43,548 nucleotides of DNA from Chara braunii. Lineage: Eukaryota; Streptophyta; Charophyceae; Charales; Characeae. Location of the stretch: NCBI GenBank assembly GCA_003427395.1, contig BFEA01000023.1, forward strand, positions 4,146,898 to 4,190,445. Direction: 5' to 3'. This document shows, piece by piece, positions 20,601-32,734 of the stretch. The notes beneath the pieces are model-generated. The model was not told where the DNA came from, did not search any database, and saw only the letters and a program-made list of their open reading frames with translations. How positions within the stretch are numbered: position 1 is the stretch's first letter; each line of letters starts with the position of its first letter. The position numbers and the translations under genes were made by a program.

Positions 20601-21525
20601 TTGCAAGCTGCCCTTCTCCGCAGAAGAGCCTTTCACACCTTTCTTTTTCGTTCCGTTGCCGGCCCCGATCCTTGCCGGGTGGTTATCTAGGTTAGAATAT
20701 GTGGACACGATGGTTTCACAGTCCCATTTCTCTCTCTCGTCTTCCTCCTCATACACATCCTCCCATTCTTCTTCGCTTTCGGAGTCCTCCTCTCCTTCTT
20801 CCACACCTGCTGCTTGGGTAGCCCTTCCCTCCACTTCGTCAGCTTGTCGGCGGCTGAGGGCCATCTTGGCCCCCAAGTCAAATGTTGAGGGGCTTGTGTG
20901 CTCAGAGCTGTGAGCATCTCCTGCTTTCTCTCGAAGATCAGCACCCTCTCCTGAAGCCTCGGCTTTAACATCATCAACCTTCAGGCAATGGTAGGGGCGA
21001 AGAGTTGCTTCCGAAGTCGATAGGAACTCCTCCAGAGCTTCAGAGAATTCTGTAATATCTGCATGCCCTCTAGCTTCTGGGTCACCCTCCAGCTCGTCGT
21101 CGTCATCCGCATATTCCCGCAGTGTGAGCTATTTAACACGTAAAACGAAACACACACACCCGCACGCACGCCACCCACCCACCCACCCATCCACTCACCC
21201 ACCCTCACAATTTAAGAGAAGGGAGGAAGGAGGAAGGAGGAAGGAGGATAGAGGATGCCAAAGTGAACCATGCCACTGTAAGCCACTGTTTGCAGACCAT
21301 CCTTTCTGCTTCTGGCAGGTACTTTCTCTCATCGTTCTTTGAATTTGGACTATTTTCTCACTGTGTGCATGTCATCCTTGCACAGCGGCAATGCTATTCT
21401 TCTCTCTATCATTTTGATTTTCACGCATGTCTCGAAGAGACCGCTATCTATCATGCATCACAAACTATGGTTTGGCCAGACAATCATCCAAGTGCTGCTG
21501 AGGCAAAACAGCACATCATACCCTT

Positions 21526-21569
<44 letters not shown>

Positions 21570-22197
21570 TTTGCCTCAGCGGCACTTGGCATCATACCAT
21601 ACCATATCATAGCTCTGAACGGACCCCTGTTTGGTACAAAGGCAACCCATAACTATTAACTGTGCACCTCACCGCAATCCATGGCATCAGTTGTTTCCCT
21701 TGAGCTTGTGTCCGTCTTCCGGATTTGATTTGGTGGGAGGTCGAAAAAAGCCACATTGTTCACATCACCAGCGAGAGAACAAATAAAGGGGCAAGCAAAA
21801 CTGGAGCGAGAAAGCCGTGTCATGATGTGGGTGCGGCCTGCGGCAGGCTACCAACCATCCACGCTGACAGCCATGCCACACAGGTCGGTGTCAACCCTCC
21901 TCCACAGATGCGTGGCAGCTGTGTATCATCAACCACTCACAGTGTCTAAGAAATGTATGTTTGCCTATGATACCAGAGTGGCCCGGGACCACTTGCCCAG
22001 CCAGACCAAAAAATGCAAAAAAATAAATAAATAATCAATTTATTTTCTATTTTTTTATTTGGCAAAGAATTATGATCCGACCCTGAGGCAAAAGTTGTTC
22101 AGTTTATTTTTCTGATAAACAGCGTAGTTTTTCTTTCGGAACTTTTTTATTTTCTTTCTGGGGCCGGTTGGGAAGACAGATATTTGCTGCATTCTCC

Positions 22198-22273
<76 letters not shown>

Positions 22274-22810
22274 ACCCCCCCCCCCCCGGTCCAAGGCTAT
22301 CCACCATGGTAACCCCTGACCTGGACACCAGACACTTCTGGACTGTCCTTCCGGACCAGTGTCTGGACCGGTCCGGATTGTCCGGTGATCCGGACAATAC
22401 CGGACACCCGGACATCACCGGACCCGGGAAGTCCGGACTGGTACCAGGGTGCACAAATGTCCGGACCAAAAAAAAAAAACGGGGGGGGGGGGGGGGGGGG
22501 GGGGGGGGGTAGGGGTGTTGGCAGGCACTTACCTGCTCTGCACTTTGTAGTTCAGGCAGCACAGCACGTGTCTTGCAGCAAATGAACAGGCACATTTAAC
22601 TAGCAGACATGCAGAGTTGCAAACAGTGCAAAGCAGGCACCAGACTAAAGAAACAGATTTTTTTTTTTTTTGAAAAAAGTATGATGAACTTTTGAAGTTT
22701 TAACTTTGGATTTAGTAATTTAAGTTCATAACTTCATACACAACTTAAAAGTTCAAACTTTGCAGTTCAATTCAGAACGTCAGAGTCTTCAGACTGGCAG
22801 CACTGTCAGT

Positions 22811-22865
<55 letters not shown>

Positions 22866-22881
22866 NNNNNNNNNNNNNNNN

Positions 22882-22912
<31 letters not shown>

Positions 22913-25119
22913 CAACGGGCAGCAGGGGCGGGCGCCTTGAAATTGCTCGGGCCTGTGTGAAACCCGCCACCCCAGAAACCTGCAGTGTCTTGTGTCCGGA
23001 CCTCTAGGCCCTGTCCGGTGGAGTGAAATGACACTGAAAAATCACCCTGTTATTTTTCGAGGGGCGGCCAGGACCAGGAAAAAAAAAAAAAACTGTGTCC
23101 AACTGTTTCTCAAACAGGTCCTTATGGTCCTGGCTCCATATCCATTCTGGGGAGCGTCAGTCCGGTTCCTATTCCACTGGCAAGTCAGAATAAAATATTA
23201 CATCATGTACACCCTCACGCTTCCTTCCGTCTGGCCGAAGGATCCCTCACCAGCATTGATTGCTCGGATACCGGAGGATCCCCTACTGATATTTTTATTG
23301 TTTTCTGATAGAAGCTACATAATAATGCTTTTCTGTAACAGATTGCAGGTCTTTGTTTAATATTTTATTAAATTTGTTCGTTCGTTCTATCTTCTTATTA
23401 TCATAAATTACTAGGCTACCAGAATAGCCCCCGACCACTTGGCCGGCCAGGCCAAAAAATATATACTAAACATTTTTTTTTTTTTATTATTATTTTTTTA
23501 ATTTGGTAAAGAATATGGATGTAACCCTGAGGCAAAAGTTGTTCAGTTTATTTTCCCCTGGTCCTCGCACGGCCGGGCCGCCCAGGAAAACAAGGTGACC
23601 CGGGAGGCCTGGCTGGTAGCCTAGATAAATTACGTATATCGTCAAACATAACTGCGCAGTAATCCGTAGGCAGAAAGAGAGAGAAGAGGACAAAAACAAA
23701 AGAGGGGCTGTGACCGACTGTTTTATTGGAGTTTCACCGACTCATCAGGAGGCCGGACTTTATACAGTCCGCAGAGTCTCTGAACCGATGACACTGAAAG
23801 TGATATTCCACCTCAACCCCGGTTGTGGTTAAACCACAAGCACACCCGCACCTGATTTAAACGAACCTGAATTTCACTGCGCACCGAGTTTTGTCGAGCC
23901 TGGGTGCGGTTGTATTTTCTTTTCTCATACTCCTCCCAAAAGAACAACATGAAAAAGAAAAAAGAACTAAAAAAAAAAAAAAAATGCCACAACGCTATGG
24001 ACGAGAAAGCAGTTGGATACAGAATCAGGGGTCAGTGTGAGAGTATGCCCTCCCTCAGTGATGGCGTTTACAGCTCCGCGTTCATCACGGACATTACTTT
24101 CAGAAATGAAAAGCAAAAAAAAAAAAAAAAGGAGCCCCAATATGGACGTGAAACCGGTTAGATACAGAATCTGAGTATATGCCCTCTTTGAGAAGTTGTC
24201 AGAAGTCCGTGCAGTGTTCCCTGCCCCGCGTTCATCACGGAGGTTCCTTTCAGAAATGAAAAACAAAACAAAAAAAAACAAAAAAAAAAACAATACGGAC
24301 GCGAAACAGGTCAGATACAGAATCCGAGTATATGCCCTCTTTGACAAGTCTTCAGAAGTCCGTGCAGTGGTCCCTGCCTCGCTGGCAGGGACCCGAAAAG
24401 AAAACAGAAGAAGAAACAAAACAACGAAAAAAAAAAAAGTTGAAAAAAAACATGGCTACGATCCGGACGTCCGCACCGCCGTCCAGACGGTCCGGAATCC
24501 GGACGTCCAGTCCAGACGGTCCGGATCTGCCAAATTTCGAGGAAAAAAAAAAACACGGTCCAGGACCCTTCCCCATTGAGGAGCCAAGTTTTCAGGCCCG
24601 TTTATGCTTTTTTGGGGGGTCCGGACATGCTCTCTCTCTATAATAATTTATTAGACAACCCCAAGTTTTTAATTATGAATAATTCATTACCTTTTATTAG
24701 TTTTTTTAACTTTCTTTAAGTCTTTTTTAAGCTTTTTATAGTTTTTGACTTTTAACTCAAGTTTGTTTAGGAATTCTGACATGACTCTGAGGCAAAAGTG
24801 GTTTGCATTGTTATTCTGCATAACATACTTTTTTTTCAGATTTTTTTTTTTTTTTAATGGTCCGGACATTTTCCGGACCTGTCCAGACATCCGGACCGAT
24901 CCCCCCATGTCCGGAGGTCCGGAAATGTCCGGAATTCCGGACGTCCGGAAACTACCGGAAACGGGTCCGGTTCCATGTCCGGAAATGTCCGGGTCCGGGT
25001 CCAGCGTAGCCATGAAAAAAACTAATACAATCCATAGGGGCGGTTAGATTCGTTCCTGAGTGTTGTAGTGTGAGCACACCTTTCTTCAGGGCCTTCCCGG
25101 GCATCGTTCCTCAATTTGC

Positions 25120-25152
<33 letters not shown>

Positions 25153-26588
25153 TGCTGCAGTTTCTTATTCTTTTTTTCTTGTGTGCCGACCCTGCCCCGA
25201 CCCCCGATCTTTTCGGAAAGAGTCATTGTCAATGAATTTCTTTTGCCTGGGCGGTGTACTTGTGGTTTCAGCATCACCGACTGTCCGACAACTGATACCC
25301 TGAGGTGGGCACCAACCACTGCCCTCAAGGTACCTGTGATGAATGAAACTCAAAGCAGACTATCACTAACCCACACCAAACGGAAAGCTCCACAGAGTAC
25401 AGGTTCACACACCATTACATTATGTCAGGCAAATGATCTTCTAGCAGGTTGGGGATTGTGGTCCATTAGGTGTCCAATTCATTCCATAGCAAGAACACAA
25501 AACCCACCTGCTCGAACTGCTCGTCAAGCAACCTCTTTGGCCTCTCCTTTGCAGACGTGGTATAGCGAGGAGTTCCCTGCAATTCCTCATGGTCATCGCC
25601 GTCATCACCATCATCATTATCGCCATATCCACCCCCATCATCAAACTCATTCTCGTCCTCATCGTCCGCCTCATGACGCTTAGCGGCACTTTTGTCCCTT
25701 CTGAGCCCATTTCTTTCAACAGGCTGTTTACTTCGCCGTTTGTCTCCCATCTCGCCTTCCACTGCCTCACTGCCCCCTTGGGCTTCCTCGACCGACTGAC
25801 TCATCTCCCCATCCTCGTTGGCCATAGCAACAAAATCATCTTCCAAGTCATCTCCTCCTTCAGCATCATCATCTGCTCCCTCTGCTTCATCTTCAGTGCT
25901 CTCCAAGGCTGCCAATACGTCTGGGTCTATGGCCCTTGGCGGCACACCTCCCACACAACGAATCTCCCTCGTTCTCTTGCTCAGTGAGTCCATCTCAGCC
26001 ATCAACAACCCTTGCTCCACAGCCTGCTGATCAGCAACCACACCGCTGACTCGGACAGCTGATGAATCGAATGCCTGTACAAAAACAGGGAAAGGTAGAA
26101 AACGAGGTCAAAATCTTCTGTTTTTTTTTTTTTGTTTGTTTCCTGAAAACCGGTGGCCTCTGTTAGGCGGGGTGAAAATGAGGCGAGAATCGAAGTTGTT
26201 GACCTTATTAAATTATTAAAATCCATGGCCGTCGGTCAAATTATTCCGCCACTTCGAAGAGGGGTACAAAAAGTGCAGATGCAAAAAAAATGCGCATGAA
26301 AAAGATGTCACAGGCCTGCAATTACTGGTGTCAGCCAACTGTCCTTCTGGACACCCACTAAACTTGCGACGACGATACCGAGAAAATTAGCATGGCCCCT
26401 GCTGCACAAGCACGACTCACAATTTGAGAAATGTTCCTGAGGGGAAAAAAAAATAAAAAAAAATCACATGCCTGGGGCACCGCCAGTCATTTTGGTCCTG
26501 TGACCCGGAAGCTCTAAAATTGTGGCTAATATAGTAATATATATTTGCCCAGCTATTCATTTTGCCTGGGGCGTAAAGTAATGTTGTT

Positions 26589-26625
<37 letters not shown>

Positions 26626-29600
26626 TGCGTTAGGTGTTTGTCCTGTCACCATATCAATGAAAATATTGCGCACATTCGCTATCTTGGGTAACTTCTCAAG
26701 TTATCAACCCAATCAATTCGGTAAGTTTGACGTCGTAGCCCTGATCGTTGTGCAGCCACCAGACAGAATCAAACCGGTGACCTCGGCTATAACAGCCAGA
26801 TGCCTTTACCACTGCAACTGTGACCCGGTGTTCGAAACTGAGGGCCACAGGATTTTGATTTGAGGCAACATTTATTTATTTATCTATTTGTTTATTTATT
26901 TATTTATTTGTTGTTCTATTTTTGTCTGTTCCAGGCTTGCAGTGCGTCCAAACAGACACCCAGCCTGTTCGGACCAAGGTCACGTTTTGGGCCTTCTCCA
27001 TTTGTGGCCAGGCCCTTTCGGGCCAGGTTCGTTTTCGTCCAGTAGCAGACACTCCCTGCTGCATCACGATCTTGGCCTTCTCCCTCATCTCCATCTTCAT
27101 CTCGCCTCCTCCCCCATCTCCTCATCCATGGTATCTCCCCATCGCGATGTAGGCACTAGGCATTGCCTTCCGCACTTTGGTAACATACGATTGTGTATTT
27201 AGACTGGTGGACGGTTCAAACCTGCTGCCGGACAGTGCCTTGGTTCGATTTGATTGTTTTTGCTTTGCTTTCTGTTTTGTAGTTCGTGGAATGAGAGTGG
27301 TTTCGCTGACAAGGTAAGGACTTGTCCCCTGGCCCGGGACAGCACCCGCTTGGATTTGCTTTGGCCCATTTTTTCTTTTTCTTTTTTTTTCCCTTTCTTT
27401 GGGACCTAAGCCTGGGTTTGGCTTTGTGTGGATTGACTTTCCGGGCCTCGGGCCTGAGGCCGCAGGATGGACCGGTAGTACTAGTGGAACTTACTGTTAC
27501 TGATGGACTCTGAACTGACCCTGAATGATTGAAGGAGCATTAGTCCCCTCTCACTTGCGCTATCTTAGCACAGGTAGGGTTAAGTGGTTAGTCTTGGGGT
27601 CAGAGTTCATAGTCATTCTATTTATCGAAATGATTTATGTAGGGTTAAGTGGATCTTGGGGTTGACGGCTTGATGAGGTGGAATAGTGCTTCACTTTAAT
27701 GTGTTTCAATCATTTCGATACGCTTGGTGTGTGTACACCTTGTGTGAACGCGCCTCGAGTCCATCTGATTCTTGCAACAAGATACGCTTGGTGTGTGTAC
27801 ACCTTGTGTGAACGCGCCTCGAGTCCATCTGATTCTTGCAACAAAATCACACTCGGGCAACAAACTCACGCAAACTCGCGCACCAAGTTTCAAAGGGGCA
27901 AAAAAAAAACAATTTTACCTATCCCACATTTGGGTGTGACTGGCCCCACATGTGGATCAGTCTTGAACGTGGCCTTTTTTCCCCCCCTTTCAAACTTGGT
28001 GCGCGAGCCGAGTTTGTTGCCCACGTGTGATTTTGTTGCCCTTTCCAAACTCGTTTGTGCCACAACCGAACTTACCCCTTTTCTTTTAACCAACAGCAAC
28101 ATTTGAGTAGCAGAACAGACGAATCCAGGCAGGAGGACCTCACAATTCAACCCGGAGTTATCCTGGGTGCATTACCCACTTTCGCTTAACGGAATCAGAT
28201 TCTGATATATCCCATAGTTCCAACAGTAAAGCAAACCTCTGCATTTTTGTGAAAAAAAAAATAAAAAAAATCGACTTCTATCAAGAGCAAAGCTGACCTA
28301 TCTAGAAGAAACGTACCATTTTGTTGCCCGCCGAGTTTTAAAAGGGCACCAAGCTCGCGCGCCGAGTTTGAAAAGGGCAACAAATTCACACGTGGGCCAC
28401 CACAGCCATTTTTACCGATATCGCCCTTTTTCAAACTCTGCACCCGATTTCCTTGCCCGCACACATTTTTTTTCCCCTTTCGAAAAACTCAGAGTGTGAC
28501 ACTGCCGGACTTGTTTCAGAAAAAAAAAAAAAACAAAAAAAAAAAACAATGAATGCTGAGGAAGGGTCCGCAAACTTTTGTCACGCCTGATAGCAATGAG
28601 ACAGTGCATACCATACTTTTAACCTCCTTTTTTTTTTTTTTTTTGGGGGGGGGGGGGGGGGGGGAGGGAAAGGGAGCCGTGCCCCAGGATCACTGCCCAT
28701 GGTGGTAAGAGCAGCAGACCCCCCGGTAGTACCCATGGACAAGGGTTCCAATCTATTGGCGGGGTCTGGAAATAAAGAGTGTGAGTTAGTTGCCATATTC
28801 TTGAGCCAGTTTGGGTCCTGAATTAAAAGAGTGTGAGTTGGCATATTCTGGGACGCTGGACCCCGGGGGCTAGGTCCCACTTGCACGAATTAAGAGATAC
28901 TGACCGTAGATAGCAAAGATCAACGGCCGACATCTCCTAATTTGCGCAAGTGGGACACTGGACCCCGGTTCCAATCTATTGGCAGGGCCGCAGCGCCTGG
29001 TAGGAAACCGGGTCCAGCATTCCCTGAATATGCCAACTCACACTCTTTTAATGCAGGACCCAAACTGGCTCTCTTTTGATAAGCTCACCGCGTCACGCAG
29101 CTATGATAGAAAAGTTCTTTTAGCAAATTTCTTGTCGTAACCCTCGCCAATCCTAAGGACCAACACACGATCGAATTCAGACCGATCAACACAAGACCAA
29201 GTTCAGACGGATCCACACAACACTGCGTTCAGACTGCATGTGTTTGATTGGGCTTCGCCAATCCAAGGACCAACGCAAGGCTGTGTTCACACCTATCACT
29301 ACAAGACTGCATTCAGACCGATCAACACAAGACCAGGTTCAAGACTGATCCACACAACACTACGTTCAGACTGCATGTGTTTGATTGGGCTTCGCCAATC
29401 CAAGGACCAACGCAAGGCTGTGTTCGCACCTATCAATACAAGACTGCATTCAGACCGATCAACACAAGACCAAGTTCAAGACTGATCCACACAACACTGC
29501 ATTCAGACCGACGCGTTCAGACTGCATGTGTTGATCGGTCTGAACCAGTGATCTTGTGCTGATTTAGTCTTTAACTGTGTTTTCGTTAAAATTGAGTCTT

Positions 29601-32441
29601 TTTTAAACTTTTTTTCCCATTTCGCAATTTGTACTTGAGTGACCTAAACTGCGTTCAGACTGACGCGTTCAGACCGCATGTGTTGATCGGTCTGAACCCA
29701 GTGGTCTTGTGCTGATTTAGTGTTTAACTGTGTTTTCATTAAAATTGAGTTTTTTTTTAACTTTTTTTTCCCATTTCGCAATTTGTACTTGAGTGATCTA
29801 AAGAGGTCGTTTGGCCTATCAGGTACGGCCCATTTTTTGGGATGAGTGATCATCCATGAGAGTCATGATGAGACTACCACTCATCCTACAATAAGAAAGT
29901 CATTGGACACAGTCTAAACGACCTCTTCAGGTCACTCAAGCACGAATTGCAAAACCGAAAAAGAAAAAAAAAACTCAATTTTTACGAAAAAACACAGTTC
30001 TCTGATCAGAGTCTTCACACCTGTGTTGATCGGTCTGAATGCAGTCTTGTGGGATTGCCCGGTCTGTCTGAACACACAGTGTTGTGTTGAGCAACGCTGT
30101 CTTGTGTGTTGATCAGTCTGAACGCACTCTTGTCTTGAGACCTGTGCTGATCGGTCTGAACGCATTCTTGTCTTGATCGTCTAAAGGTTCTGCATTTTCA
30201 TTGTTTTTTTTTGTTTTTTTTTTCTCTTCCTTTCCCTTCTCCTTAAAAAAGGGCGACAGGCTTGAGATATCATCATTGAGCTGACCGGCCCCAGTTCATC
30301 TGATGGTGAGTGAATTCGAACTAGGGGTCTGTATTTCAACAGTTCATGGGTGTGGTCCCCACTGAGCTAGGCCAGTTGGTGGTGCATTGTCATTGTTATA
30401 GCATTCAAACCCCGTTAGTCTATAGATAATCAAAGTTTTCGTTCCTTCTTTGCTACCACAGGTGTAAGACAAGAGCAACCAAGTGTGCAGAACTTTGGTC
30501 TAATCTTACTTTTCGTTCCTTCTTTGCTACCACAGCTGTAAGACAAGAGCAACCAAAGGGTGAAGAACTTGGTCTCATCTTCGTTTTCGTTCCTTCTTTG
30601 CTACCACANCTGTAAGACAAGAGCAACCAAAGGGTGAAGAACTTGGTCTCATCTTCGTTTTCGTTCCTTCTTTGCTACCACAGCTGTAAGACAAGAGCAA
30701 CCCAAAGGGTGAAGAACTTGCTCTAATCTTCGTTTTCGTTCCTTCTTTGCTACCACAGGTGTAAGACGAGCAAAAGGATGAAGAACTCGGTTTAATCGGA
30801 CCTTTAGCAGCAAATTCTCATAGCAAATTCTCATTGCAAATTCTCATAGCAAATTCTCACAGTCGTTCGTAACTCTTAAGAGTCTATTTATAGGAGGCTG
30901 TGCTATTTCTGCAACAGGGGCAGCGTCCTCTGTCGGCAAAAGGGATGAACGATAGCGGGCCTCCAAAGAAATTGGGGCTGCTAGGGATGTTCGGCCAGTA
31001 CACACAACGAGAGGGCAAAGGAAGGAAACACTTGAAAAAAAAAAAAAAAAAAAAAAAAAAAACACTTTCGTGACGTGACCTGCGCATGTGAGTTCATGGC
31101 CCTTTTTTCTTTTTTTCCCTCCGTCAGTAATTAACTATTCCCTCCGCCAGTAATTAATTATCACCCTCTCAACAATTCGTTCATTCACCCAAAAATAAAA
31201 TAAAATAGCTCATTTCGCCCATTCACCCATTGAATTTCAGCTCGTCGAGTGAATTTGATCATGAATTCGATTCTTCCCAGCCAAGCTGCCCTATCGTATT
31301 CCCCCGAATAGAACGCCCGGTCTTTATCGCTGTATCTAGACTGAAACTTGCCCAAAATACAGCTGCTAGAATGACAGTGCGCACTATTTGGGGGAAGACG
31401 CCAGCGTGGGCTGCGTTCTCTGCTCAGCACTCGCCCGCGCCCTGAAGACCAATCGGTATCATTCATCCTCTCCATTTATCCATTTATAAATGGATAATAA
31501 TCTAAATGGATAATGTAAATGCATAATCCATTTATAAATGGATAATCTAAATGGATAATCCATTTGTAAATGGATGGATAAGGTTCAAATCCCCCGCCCT
31601 AAATCTGCTGCCTGAGCAGTCCTCCGGTCCAAGAGACCCCCGCCTGCAGGACCGCTGCCTGCAGGGTTTCTATATCTTCTTCTTCTTCTTCTTCTTCTTC
31701 TTCTGCTGCTGCTGCTGCTGCTGCTTCTACTTCTTTCTTCGTCTGCTTGTACTTCTTCTTTCTTCTTCTTTTTCTTCTTCTACTTCTGCTTCTTCTGCTT
31801 CTTCTTCTTCTTCTTTTTCTTCTTCTTCTTCTGCTGCTGCTGCTTCTACTTCTTCTTCTTCTTCTTTCTTCTGCTGCTTCTGCTCCGTCTTCTTCTTTCT
31901 TTTTTCTTCATCTCCCTCCTTCTTCTTCTTCTTCTTTCTTCTTCAGCTCCCTCTCCTTCTTAACTGGATGCTAATTAATGAAAACTTAAACGAGAAACAA
32001 GAAATAATTTATATACGGAACGAGATCGTCCTGTCAAAATACATGGATTTCTCACTTCCGATAATGTCTTTTGACCTATTTATTTATTATACATAGAATA
32101 CTGCGTAAACGTGTTCTTTCTGCAGGAACACACCTGGAGCTTCTGCAGGCGTTCTCAAAAGAACAAGAGGAGGGAGCAGATTCATAAGCGCCATTTCAAA
32201 AGGTAACTGGGGAGGAGGTACCGTGGAGAACACGTCATGCGGACACCACAACAGGCAGCCCCCCTCTCCCTCACGCTATTCGAGGACGGCTGCATATACC
32301 CGTCGCTGGGCAAATTACAGTATAACTGAAGCTCACACAATTATGATGATGACAATAGAGATACGATAACCATAACAACGACGATGACGGTGATGACAAA
32401 GACAAGGGAAGCTGATGAGGAAGATAACAGATACATACGAA

Positions 32442-32474
<33 letters not shown>

Positions 32475-32687
32475 GATCATGAAGATGAAGATGATGAAGG
32501 TACATAGGATCATCATCATGAAGATGAAGATGATGAAGATGATAAAGGTCCATAGGATCATCATTATCATCAACATAATGAAGAGTAAGATGATGAAGAT
32601 CGTCATCATCATGAAGATCAAGATGATGAAAATGATGAAGATCACGATGATGGAAATGATGGAGATCAAGAAATGGTCATTATGACG

Positions 32688-32734
<47 letters not shown>

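Larger units (their letters stand above)
21129..25507 (-). other. LTV1: LTV1 intron 2 (4379 bp)
   Basis: Donor CAG|GTGGGT after RLLDEQFEQ, acceptor GTTAAATAG before CTC. The acceptor has a weak pyrimidine tract. The intron holds microsatellites, three core-sharing elements and one hammerhead repeat listed separately. The remaining sequence shows no gene. Confidence 0.9.

Noticed and set aside
25255-25345. Possible third complete hammerhead next to the 25350 repeat fragment
   Set aside because: CGGTGATGCTGAAAC resembles part of the motif, but no CUGAUGA core or matching stems were found.
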